From: JBBDIO01 sp040880365
GTDB taxonomy: Bacteria; Chloroflexota; Anaerolineae; Caldilineales; Caldilineaceae
DNA: 6,891 nucleotides
Reading direction: 5' to 3'
NCBI GenBank assembly: GCA_040880365.1
Contig: JBBDIO010000072.1
Span: 1-6,891 of the forward strand
In this document: one piece after another, positions 1 through 4,877 of the stretch
Layout: every line of letters begins with the position of its first letter
How positions within the stretch are numbered: position 1 is the first letter of the stretch
Translations under genes and position numbers: made by a program
The notes under the pieces: model-generated
The model's database searches: none
What the model was told of the DNA's origin: nothing
Seen by the model: only the letters and a program-made list of their open reading frames with translations

Positions 1-30
1 CCAGGCCTGAATCAGATTGATGGTGCTCAT
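1..30 (-). CDS. Second lanthipeptide precursor, N-terminal fragment (cut by window edge)
   Basis: This is the start of a second precursor gene running off the left edge. The ten visible codons read MSTINLIQAW, identical in protein and DNA to the start of the complete precursor at 131-370. It has the same ribosome binding site (AAAGGAG at 40-46 on the minus strand, 9 nt before the ATG). It lies 100 nt downstream of the first precursor's stop on the same strand, so the two are probably co-transcribed. The core peptide is outside the window, so its sequence and whether the gene is intact are unknown. The identification rests wholly on identity to the neighbouring copy. Confidence 0.85.
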   Translation of the reverse strand, partial: MSTINLIQAW

Positions 31-39
31 GGTGTGTTT

Positions 40-46
40 CTCCTTT
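40..46 (-). promoter_or_regulatory. Ribosome binding site of second lanthipeptide precursor
   Basis: On the minus strand AAAGGAG lies 9 nt before the ATG at 30. It is a near-perfect anti-16S match, identical to the site of the complete precursor. Confidence 0.85.
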
Positions 47-130
47 GAATGTGTTTCTGAATGTGTTTGGTGATTATTTGCAATACGTTTGTGTTGATGT
101 TTCTCTTTGATGACGCTCTTCGAAAGTCGC

Positions 131-370
131 TTACCCGGAGATGCTGCCGATACCGCCCGAACAGTTGTATTTGGGGGTGAGGACGGCACAGACTCGACCA
201 CAGGTTCCGGTGAAGTAGCTGTAGCCGGCGCCGCCGACTTCGGCCATTTCGGCGTCGGGCAGTTCGACCATGCCGGCGGGGTTCTGGGGCAGCGCAGCCA
301 GTTCGGCTTCGCTGAGGGTGGCACGGTAGTCGGCGTCTTTCCAGGCCTGAATCAGATTGATGGTGCTCAT
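131..370 (-). CDS. Class II lanthipeptide precursor, mersacidin/lichenicidin type
   Basis: This 79-residue gene encodes a ribosomal peptide expected to be dehydrated and cyclised by a LanM synthetase, then cut and exported by a LanT peptidase-transporter. The leader (about 1-47) has the mersacidin-family pattern: W10-K-D, Y15-R, L19-S, then LPQNPAG (27-33) and E36-L before the double glycine G46-G47, followed by A48-G49. Mersacidin's own leader shares WKD, QNPAG and a terminal GAG. The core of about 32 residues has three cysteines (57, 61, 70) and seven Ser/Thr (51, 54, 56, 65, 71, 76, 78), enough for up to three thioether rings, and ends in a Gly/Ser-rich tail. The start ATG at 370 is chosen because AAAGGAG lies 9 nt upstream and the leader pattern begins there; longer upstream readings are low-complexity. 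No LanM or LanT lies in the window. Family call confident; product structure and activity inferred. Confidence 0.92.
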   Translation of the reverse strand: MSTINLIQAWKDADYRATLSEAELAALPQNPAGMVELPDAEMAEVGGAGYSYFTGTCGRVCAVLTPKYNCSGGIGSISG

Positions 371-408
371 GGTGTGTTTCTCCTTTGAATGTGTTTCTGA
401 ATGTGTTT
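341..408. repeat. 68-bp exact direct repeat, copy B
   Basis: Identical to 1-68. It covers the 5' end and upstream region of the complete lanthipeptide precursor. Beyond 408 the two copies diverge completely, which marks the edge of the duplicated or converted block. Confidence 0.95.
380..386 (-). promoter_or_regulatory. Ribosome binding site of complete lanthipeptide precursor
   Basis: On the minus strand AAAGGAG precedes the ATG at 370 by 9 nt. It fixes the start of the 79-residue precursor. The surrounding untranslated leader (about 371-440) is A-rich on the transcribed strand. I could not pick a convincing -35/-10 pair between 387 and 544. Confidence 0.85.
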
Positions 409-544
409 TGGTTGTTCTCGTTAACGCTGTTTTGTTTGCGTTGCTTGTGGATGAGTATGACAGGGGTGGGCGGCGTGGACGATGGCCGAAGTAACAGCAA
501 GGGTGTGTTGGAATGCACAAAAAGTGAGTTAGAGGGCGATATAA

Positions 545-595
545 ACAGATAGAGCACAGCCCGCTCCGGTCTGGAACGGGCTGTGCTCTATCTGT
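545..595 (-). terminator. Rho-independent terminator, probably of rpiA
   Basis: Arms 545-567 and 573-595 form a 23-bp stem around a 5-nt loop. The single irregular pair (564/576) is an A-C mismatch if read on the plus strand but a G.U wobble on the minus strand, so the structure suits minus-strand RNA better. On that strand the stem is followed by TTATAT, a modest U-rich tail. It begins 41 nt past the rpiA stop, where a terminator is expected, and separates rpiA from the lanthipeptide genes. A plus-strand T5 run at 602-606 could make it bidirectional, but no plus-strand gene precedes it. Confidence 0.7.
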
Positions 596-636
596 GCTCT
601 ATTTTTGAGGAAGTATGCAGAGCGTGGCGGGCAAGT

Positions 637-1356
637 TTAGCCGCGGTTGGGGGTTAGCACCTGGACGTGTTCGTCGTCGGCAATCAACAGCTCGTGCGCC
701 ATATCCAGAAACAGGCCGTGCTCTACAATGCCGGTGCGGCACTTGAGCGAGTGGGCAAGCTCTGTCCAGTTTGCCCGAGGGGTGAAGCGGCTATCGAGAA
801 TGTAGTTGCCCGAATCGGTGAGAAACGGCTTGTTGTAGGTGGTGCGCAGAGTAACTTGCGCACCCAACCTGGCCAGGAAGTCGGACTGGGTGCGCCAGCC
901 AAAGGGTATGACCTCGACCGGCAAAGCCCAGGTTTCGCCCAGCATGGTCGAGCATTTTTCCGCTTCGACGATGATGATAAAGACTTTGGCGGCCTGGGCA
1001 ACGATCTTTTCGCGCAGGAGCGCGCCCCCGCCGCCTTTGATCGCATTGCCGCGGGGGTCAATCTCGTCGGCTCCATCCACGGCCACGTCCAGCACGGGAT
1101 CGCTTTCGAGCGTGGTAAGGGGAATGCCCAGATTCTGGGCCAGTTCTTCGGCCTGGCGCGAAGTCGGTACGCCGCGGATATCCGCCAGCGTGCCGGCTTC
1201 CAAACGGTGTGCCAGCTCGCGGAGAAAGAAGGACGCGGTAGTGCCCGTGCCCAACCCCAGAATCATCCCGGAGGTGATGCGGTCGGCGGCGGTATGGGCG
1301 GCGGCGGCTTTGCGCCGATCAGATGGCGACAGGTCTTGTGTGGACATATTCGGCAT
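637..1356 (-). CDS. rpiA: Ribose-5-phosphate isomerase A
   Basis: A cytosolic enzyme that interconverts ribose-5-phosphate and ribulose-5-phosphate in the non-oxidative pentose phosphate pathway. The 239 residues show the RpiA signatures in order: phosphate-binding GLGTGTTA (34-41), VDGADEID (93-100), KGGGGALLREK (107-117) and GIVEHGLF (209-216). D94, D97, K107 and E116 have the same spacing as the E. coli active-site residues D81, D84, K94 and E103, so the enzyme is predicted active. Length is slightly above the usual 215-230. Two starts are possible: ATG at 1356, with a weak AAGG 5 nt upstream, or ATG at 1347, which removes three residues; neither choice affects the fold. It stands alone, with a 169-nt spacer upstream and a strong hairpin terminator downstream, so it is probably monocistronic. 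Confidence 0.96.
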   Translation of the reverse strand: MPNMSTQDLSPSDRRKAAAAHTAADRITSGMILGLGTGTTASFFLRELAHRLEAGTLADIRGVPTSRQAEELAQNLGIPLTTLESDPVLDVAVDGADEIDPRGNAIKGGGGALLREKIVAQAAKVFIIIVEAEKCSTMLGETWALPVEVIPFGWRTQSDFLARLGAQVTLRTTYNKPFLTDSGNYILDSRFTPRANWTELAHSLKCRTGIVEHGLFLDMAHELLIADDEHVQVLTPNRG

Positions 1357-1383
1357 GTGGCCTTGCTAGTCTGCTGGTTCGGG

Positions 1384-1417
1384 GTCTGCCACCCAGTGGG
1401 GACATGGGGTGGCAGAC
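1384..1417. other. 11-bp perfect inverted repeat in the rpiA upstream region
   Basis: GTCTGCCACCC (1384-1394) and its exact complement (1407-1417) flank a 12-nt spacer. On the minus strand it would fold 27 nt upstream of the rpiA ATG. No T-run follows on the minus strand; on the plus strand a short TTTT appears at 1423-1426. It could be a 5' untranslated hairpin, a poor terminator for the upstream gene, or an operator; the sequence does not decide. Confidence 0.5.
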
Positions 1418-1456
1418 ACGGGTTTTCGGTCAATTGATGCTGAATCGTAGACGGCT

Positions 1457-1462
1457 ATTGTA
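1457..1462 (-). promoter_or_regulatory. Possible -10 element for rpiA (TACAAT)
   Basis: On the minus strand TACAAT sits about 100 nt upstream of the rpiA start. The matching -35 region (17 nt further upstream) is only TGGTTT, a weak match. If real, the transcript would include the hairpin at 1384-1417. Confidence 0.25.
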
Positions 1463-1500
1463 CCTGTATGCCAGGACAAAAACCACTCACAATTTACCTT

Positions 1501-1521
1501 TTGGCAAGTAACTATTGCCAA
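1501..1521. promoter_or_regulatory. Palindrome TTGGCAA-N7-TTGCCAA
   Basis: A perfect 7-bp inverted repeat with a 7-nt spacer, lying 4 nt beyond the stop codon of the ceramidase-like gene and upstream of the candidate rpiA promoter. The size and symmetry suit a dimeric repressor operator. No U-tract accompanies it, which argues against a terminator. Function unknown. Confidence 0.35.
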
Positions 1522-1525
1522 TCAA

Positions 1526-3022
1526 CTATTGGTCAGTGGCAGGTACACCCAATGCTTCAATTTGCTCTACAACTGCCGCATACAGCTGCTCGAGGCAGCC
1601 GCGGTCCAGGCTGGATGGTTCTTCCTGATAGAGACCCACGCCATAGCGGTCTTTGGGCAGCAGATAGGCCACGCCCATTTGACCTGCCATCACGGTGCAG
1701 ACAATTGCTGCGCTGGGAAAGCGGCGGCGGAGTTCGCGTTGCAGCCAGTTATAAGGCTCGCCTTGTAGCGCAACCCACACCGAATCGCCCATGCGTCGGA
1801 CGCTAAAGGAATAGCGATAGGTGGGATCGGTGGAAAGGGTGGGTAGGCGACCCAGCCAGCGGCGGGCGCGTTCGGCAAATGCGCCAAAATTGCGCGCGGC
1901 AACGGGGTCGCCCGCGGCATCGGCGTCGGCCTGTTTCTGCAAGAAGTCCTGCATCTGCGCTTCGAGCGTGGCGGCATCGGGCACGGGCTTCTGGGGCAGA
2001 TCGACCTGCTGGAGACCGCCGCGGGCAACGGTGGTTGCCTGCGCCGCGTCGGTGGGCAGGGGCACAGGTTGCCACGTGCCCAGGGTTGCGCCCGAAATCA
2101 CCGGCCCCTGATAGGCGAAGGCCATGCCGGGCGGGTCCATGCCTTCCAGGGCTGCGAGTGCGGCAAACCCTACCTGGCGACCATTGGCATCGGCAATCGC
2201 GGTATCTCCCTGGTGGTTGCGACGCGGGCCGAGGTCGCCGCACGCGCCCAGGGTGAACACGCAGGGTGCGCCGGTCTGGCTTTCTACTTCTTCGCGTAGC
2301 GCACCCACATAGTCGGGGCTGATCAGCGTGTTTTCCCAGGCCAGCGAAGTGGGATGACAGGCATAGTTTACGAGGGTTGCTACCAGTTTATCTGAATCCG
2401 GTTTGCCTGAATCCGATTTGCCTGAATCCTGAGTGAAGCGCGCCACCAAAACTGTGTCATCGGCAGGCGCATTGGGATTATAGCCGCAGGCGTAGAGATT
2501 GTTTTCGTCATCCCAAAAGTCGCGATTGGCGGCCATATCGCTGCGCCCATAGCGAAAGGTTGCGGTGACAGGCGCCAGCGCGGTCGCGGCATGGGCCGCA
2601 GTGTGGCTCAATTTTGCGTTGATTTCATCCAGATAGGGGAGGATGAGTTCGCCGCCGGGAAAATCGACGCGGTTGAGCAAAAAGAAGCCTCCGGCGTGGG
2701 TGTGCGAATAGGCCAAAATCACATTTTCAACTGCGATGCCTATCGCCTGGGCAATGGTGGTCTGAAATTGGGTGTGATGTTCGTTACCCAGGCCCACCAT
2801 ATCCAGCTGCACCTGGGCCCAGGTGTCGCCTTCGACAGTAGAAAATACCATGATGTCGCCATAGAGCGGGCGATGGATGCCGGTGGCGCGGTGGTGACGC
2901 GCCGCGCCCCACATGGGATGATAGATATTGGCCGGCGGCGTAATATCGGCCCGGGCATGGCCGAATTGCAGCCGTGCGCTGGGCTGATGAACGAGCGTCG
3001 TATTGGCCTGGTTGGGTGTCAT
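1526..3022 (-). CDS. Neutral/alkaline ceramidase-like hydrolase
   Basis: 498 residues matching the N-terminal-domain pattern of neutral/alkaline non-lysosomal ceramidases (PF04734-like), which are zinc amidases. Numbering here starts at the ATG at 3031 (subtract 3 for 3022). Seen in order: ADITPP (28-33), GIHRPLYGDIMV (51-62), YSHTHAGG (108-115) with the first zinc-type His, NYACHPTSL (222-230) with the second, SPDYVGALREEVE (238-250), and GACGDLGPR (262-270). In true ceramidases the last motif is GDVSPN and carries the catalytic Ser; here that position is Gly268, and the usual C-terminal domain is short or absent. No signal peptide is visible. I therefore call it ceramidase-like with unknown substrate. 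ATG 3022 is preferred over 3031 because TAGAAAGAAT then falls at ribosome-binding distance. The reading frame stays open to 3235, but that extension translates tandem DNA repeats and is unlikely to be coding. It diverges from the enolase-like gene. Confidence 0.85.
   Translation of the reverse strand: MTPNQANTTLVHQPSARLQFGHARADITPPANIYHPMWGAARHHRATGIHRPLYGDIMVFSTVEGDTWAQVQLDMVGLGNEHHTQFQTTIAQAIGIAVENVILAYSHTHAGGFFLLNRVDFPGGELILPYLDEINAKLSHTAAHAATALAPVTATFRYGRSDMAANRDFWDDENNLYACGYNPNAPADDTVLVARFTQDSGKSDSGKPDSDKLVATLVNYACHPTSLAWENTLISPDYVGALREEVESQTGAPCVFTLGACGDLGPRRNHQGDTAIADANGRQVGFAALAALEGMDPPGMAFAYQGPVISGATLGTWQPVPLPTDAAQATTVARGGLQQVDLPQKPVPDAATLEAQMQDFLQKQADADAAGDPVAARNFGAFAERARRWLGRLPTLSTDPTYRYSFSVRRMGDSVWVALQGEPYNWLQRELRRRFPSAAIVCTVMAGQMGVAYLLPKDRYGVGLYQEEPSSLDRGCLEQLYAAVVEQIEALGVPATDQ
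2388..2432 (-). repeat. In-frame 15-bp tandem repeat inside the ceramidase-like gene
   Basis: About three copies of a 15-bp unit encode QDSGK, SDSGK and PDSDK in succession (about residues 201-215). The unit preserves the reading frame. It lies just before the conserved NYACHP motif and probably forms a hydrophilic surface loop grown by slippage. Confidence 0.8.
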
Positions 3023-3029
3023 GGGTGCC

Positions 3030-3039
3030 ATTCTTTCTA
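3030..3039 (-). promoter_or_regulatory. TAGAAAGAAT leader motif of the ceramidase-like gene
   Basis: On the minus strand TAGAAAGAAT precedes the ATG at 3022, with AGAAAG 10 nt from it. The same motif precedes the genes at 3401 and 4878. AGAAAG can pair with the terminal CUUUCU of typical bacterial 16S rRNA, so it may be a shifted Shine-Dalgarno. It favours 3022 over 3031 as the start. Confidence 0.45.
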
Positions 3040-3076
3040 AAGCCTGGACGGTAGGTGGTTTGCGTAGACCTCTATT

Positions 3077-3147
3077 GTAGCGTTGATATGTAGCGTTGAT
3101 ATGTAGCGTTGATATATTGTAAGGTGGGTATATTGTAGCGTTGGTAT
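3077..3147. repeat. Iteron-like array of five 13-bp repeats
   Basis: The unit GTAGCGTTGATAT occurs exactly at 3077-3089, 3090-3102 and 3103-3115, then as GTAAGGTGGGTAT at 3119-3131 and GTAGCGTTGGTAT at 3135-3147. ATT precedes the first, fourth and fifth copies, so spacing is 13 or 16 bp. It lies in the region between the divergent ceramidase-like and enolase-like genes, 55 nt upstream of the former. Such arrays can be multi-site operators; simple slippage repeats are the alternative. On the minus strand several junctions read TACAAT, which resembles a -10 box. Confidence 0.8.
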
Positions 3148-3400
3148 GGGGCGTGTCGCAAAGCCCGCGCGGGGTGGGTATCCCCGTCCGCCGGCGCCGG
3201 GCGCAACGCGGCGCGATGTTTTCCGCGTCGGCCAATGGGTAGTTTACAATGAAGTGTCACCGTCAACTACTCCACTTGTCATTGCCGATGCAACAGTAGG
3301 TCCACGTAGTGCCTCAACATTAGCTACCCGAACTCGACAGGGGAATTTGGATTTTACAGGATTCCCGATTTGTTTAACCACAGGACTAGAAAGAATTCTT
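3148..3400. other. Non-coding divergent spacer with a composition step
   Basis: I see no supportable gene here. 3148-3240 is very GC-rich (about 75% in the row 3181-3240) and includes the palindrome CCCGCGCGGG at 3164-3173. From 3241 to 3400 GC falls to about 44%. The low-GC part is open on the plus strand in frame with the downstream gene, and on the minus strand up to a TAA at 3244-3246, which raises the possibility of a gene remnant, but I recognise no family. It should contain the promoter of the gene at 3401; I found no clear -35/-10 pair. Confidence 0.5.
3387..3397 (+). promoter_or_regulatory. TAGAAAGAATT leader motif of the enolase-like gene
   Basis: TAGAAAGAATT ends 3 nt before the ATG at 3401, with AGAAAG 7 nt from it. 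It is identical over 11 nt to the motif before the gene at 4878. It supports 3401 as the start against upstream in-frame codons such as the ATG at 3146. Confidence 0.5.
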
Positions 3401-4654
3401 ATGGCGATTAAGTCTATCGAATTTATCCATTTGGATGTGCCATTTACGCCGCATACCAATGAGCACATGCAATTCTGGTTGCCCCATTGGCGCATCTCGC
3501 AGCTGTGTAAAATCACGCTTGATAATGGCATCGTGGGCTGGGGAGAAACGATCCCCAACTATACCTGGGCCAAAGTGCCCGATGGGGTTGAAGCGCAGGT
3601 GGTAGGCAAGGAGCCGGCCGAGTTGCTCTGGCGCGATGAGCTGGGCGCAGGCGTGCAGATGGCTTTGTTCGACTGTGTCGGCAAGCAGTTGGATGTACCA
3701 GTTCACGCGCTGTTGGGCAACAAAATCCGCGATTGGTGTCCCATTTCGTGGTGGGCGATGGATATGCCGGCTGCCGATTGGGCGCACCAGTGTGCAGATG
3801 CGCTGGCTCAGGGCTATATGACGGCCAAACTCAAGGCCCGCACCTGGTATGATATTCATGCTGCGCTGCAAGCGGTTTTTGAAGTGACGCCGCCCCAGTT
3901 TCAGTTGGACCTGGACTGGAACGCCACGTTGGACAATTCGGCCAACGCCGTGAAATTCCTGAGTACGTTGACGCAGTATCCCCAGGTGGCAATGTTTGAA
4001 AGCCCCATTCCCCAGGACGATGTGGCAGGCAACGCCCAGATCCGCAATCGTATCAACCGCCCGGTTGCCATGCACTATGGTTCGCCTCCGATCATGACGA
4101 CGCTGCGCGAAGATGTGACCGATGGCTTCGTTGTATGTGCCGGTGCGCGCACGATTTTGAAACAGGCGTTGTTGCTGGAACAAGCCAACAAACCCTTCTG
4201 GCTGCAACTGGTAGGCACGGGGGTGACCACTGCCTGGGCTGCGCATCTGGGTTCGGTGCTCATGCAAGCCAAATGGCCTGCCATTACCTGCATGAATATC
4301 TGGGAATCGCAGTTGTTGGAAGAACCTATCAAAATTCGCGGCGGTTTCATACGTGTGGCCGAGGGACCGGGCCTGGGGATCCAGGTGGATCAGGATGCGA
4401 TTGCGCAGTATCAGGTGGACTATAGCTTTGTAGAGACGCCCAAGCACGTCTATCGTTATATGCGGGCGAATGGCGAAGTTACTTATTACGGTTGTTCCAA
4501 GCAGGAATTGCACCGGGTCTATCCCGATGACGCGCAGCCCATCTGCGAGGCGGGATCGACGCTGGATGTGGTGGACGACGACGGCAGTGCCGAATTTGCC
4601 GAGCTGCACGCGGCGGTGCAAAACAGGCAGATCCTGCGGCGTATGGAAGCCTAG
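3401..4654 (+). CDS. Enolase-superfamily (mandelate racemase/muconate lactonizing-like) protein
   Basis: 417 residues with the two-domain layout of MR/MLE enzymes, cytosolic metal-dependent racemases, dehydratases or cycloisomerases of carboxylate substrates. The N-terminal capping domain includes LDNGIVGWGET (40-50). The barrel shows the K-x-K motif TAKLKAR (K143, K145), metal ligands D172 and N174 in LDLDWNAT, and E200 in AMFESP. The third ligand is unusual: the expected Glu region reads RPVAMHYGSPP, placing His225 there. The later Asp-His dyad is not obvious either, the late-barrel segment reading WLQLVGTGVTT (267-277). A C-terminal stretch of about 70 residues (345-417) is longer than usual. 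Function may therefore differ from textbook members. Start 3401 is chosen from the fold start (MAIKSIEFIHLDVPF) and the leader motif. It is followed after 223 nt by the creatininase-family gene. Superfamily sure, reaction unknown. Confidence 0.9.
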   Translation: MAIKSIEFIHLDVPFTPHTNEHMQFWLPHWRISQLCKITLDNGIVGWGETIPNYTWAKVPDGVEAQVVGKEPAELLWRDELGAGVQMALFDCVGKQLDVPVHALLGNKIRDWCPISWWAMDMPAADWAHQCADALAQGYMTAKLKARTWYDIHAALQAVFEVTPPQFQLDLDWNATLDNSANAVKFLSTLTQYPQVAMFESPIPQDDVAGNAQIRNRINRPVAMHYGSPPIMTTLREDVTDGFVVCAGARTILKQALLLEQANKPFWLQLVGTGVTTAWAAHLGSVLMQAKWPAITCMNIWESQLLEEPIKIRGGFIRVAEGPGLGIQVDQDAIAQYQVDYSFVETPKHVYRYMRANGEVTYYGCSKQELHRVYPDDAQPICEAGSTLDVVDDDGSAEFAELHAAVQNRQILRRMEA

Positions 4655-4693
4655 CATTTTTTCTGTATGGTGTGGAAGGCGTGCGCATACACC

Positions 4694-4721
4694 ATTGCTT
4701 GACTATTATTGCTTGACTATT
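4694..4721. repeat. Perfect 14-bp tandem repeat containing TTGACT
   Basis: ATTGCTTGACTATT occurs at 4694-4707 and again at 4708-4721. Each copy carries TTGACT, which resembles a -35 box. The first (4699-4704) is 16 nt from TATCTG (4721-4726), a weak -10 candidate for the creatininase-family gene. The tandem repeat is certain; promoter function is a guess. Confidence 0.7.
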
Positions 4722-4723
4722 AT

Positions 4724-4763
4724 CTGTGTGGTGGGCATCCGACTCTGACTGCCCATTACACAG
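4724..4763 (+). terminator. 14-bp hairpin with two G.U pairs downstream of the enolase-like gene
   Basis: Arms 4724-4737 and 4750-4763 pair over 14 bp around a 12-nt loop. The two non-Watson-Crick positions (4730-4731 with 4756-4757) are G.U on the plus-strand RNA and would be C-A mismatches on the minus strand, so plus-strand transcription is favoured. TTTT follows only at 4773-4776, so it may be a weak terminator of the gene ending at 4654 or a leader structure of the gene at 4878. Confidence 0.4.
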
Positions 4764-4862
4764 CGTGCTCCATTTTCAAAGTCCCGAAATGGTATTCCCG
4801 ATGGAAAACCCATCACGATTTATCAAGCAGGCCGAGTATCCACCCGGCCAAAAGGTATGGAT

Positions 4863-4873
4863 TAGAAAGAATT
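4863..4873 (+). promoter_or_regulatory. TAGAAAGAATT leader motif of the creatininase-family gene
   Basis: TAGAAAGAATT is identical to 3387-3397, with AGAAAG 8 nt before the ATG at 4878. It supports ATG 4878 rather than the in-frame TTG at 4872, which overlaps the motif itself. Confidence 0.5.
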
Positions 4874-4877
4874 GACT

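Larger units (their letters stand above)
1..68. repeat. 68-bp exact direct repeat, copy A
   Basis: Positions 1-68 are identical to 341-408. The repeat covers the first ten codons of a lanthipeptide precursor, its ribosome binding site and 38 nt upstream of the ATG; the identity stops abruptly at 68/408. It may extend past the left edge. It contains a smaller repeat, TGAATGTGTTT, at 46-56 and 58-68. Confidence 0.95.

Noticed and set aside
27..557. Long minus-strand reading frame across the lanthipeptide region
   Set aside because: It is out of frame with the precursor and its product is low-complexity Arg/His/Thr-rich; the precursor frame has the leader motif and ribosome site.
667..1437. Plus-strand open frames antisense to rpiA (also 839-1369)
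   Set aside because: Shadows of a well-supported gene; no domain pattern and no ribosome binding site.
3077..3147. CRISPR array
   Set aside because: The repeats are 13 bp and directly abutting or separated by 3 nt, with no unique spacers.
3023..3235. Upstream extension of the ceramidase-like reading frame
   Set aside because: It translates the 13-bp repeats into repeated INATYQRY-like residues and lacks family similarity; the start at 3022 or 3031 fits the fold.
3146..3400. In-frame upstream extension of the enolase-like gene
   Set aside because: The family fold begins at MAIKSIEF (3401), which has a leader motif; the extension spans a composition step and part of a repeat.
3386..4657. 423-codon minus-strand open frame
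   Set aside because: It mirrors the enolase-like gene; the product is His/Arg/Gly-rich with no recognisable motifs.
4667..4695. Hairpin ATGGTGT / ACACCAT as terminator after the enolase-like gene
   Set aside because: Only 7 bp with a 15-nt loop, and the T6 run precedes rather than follows it.
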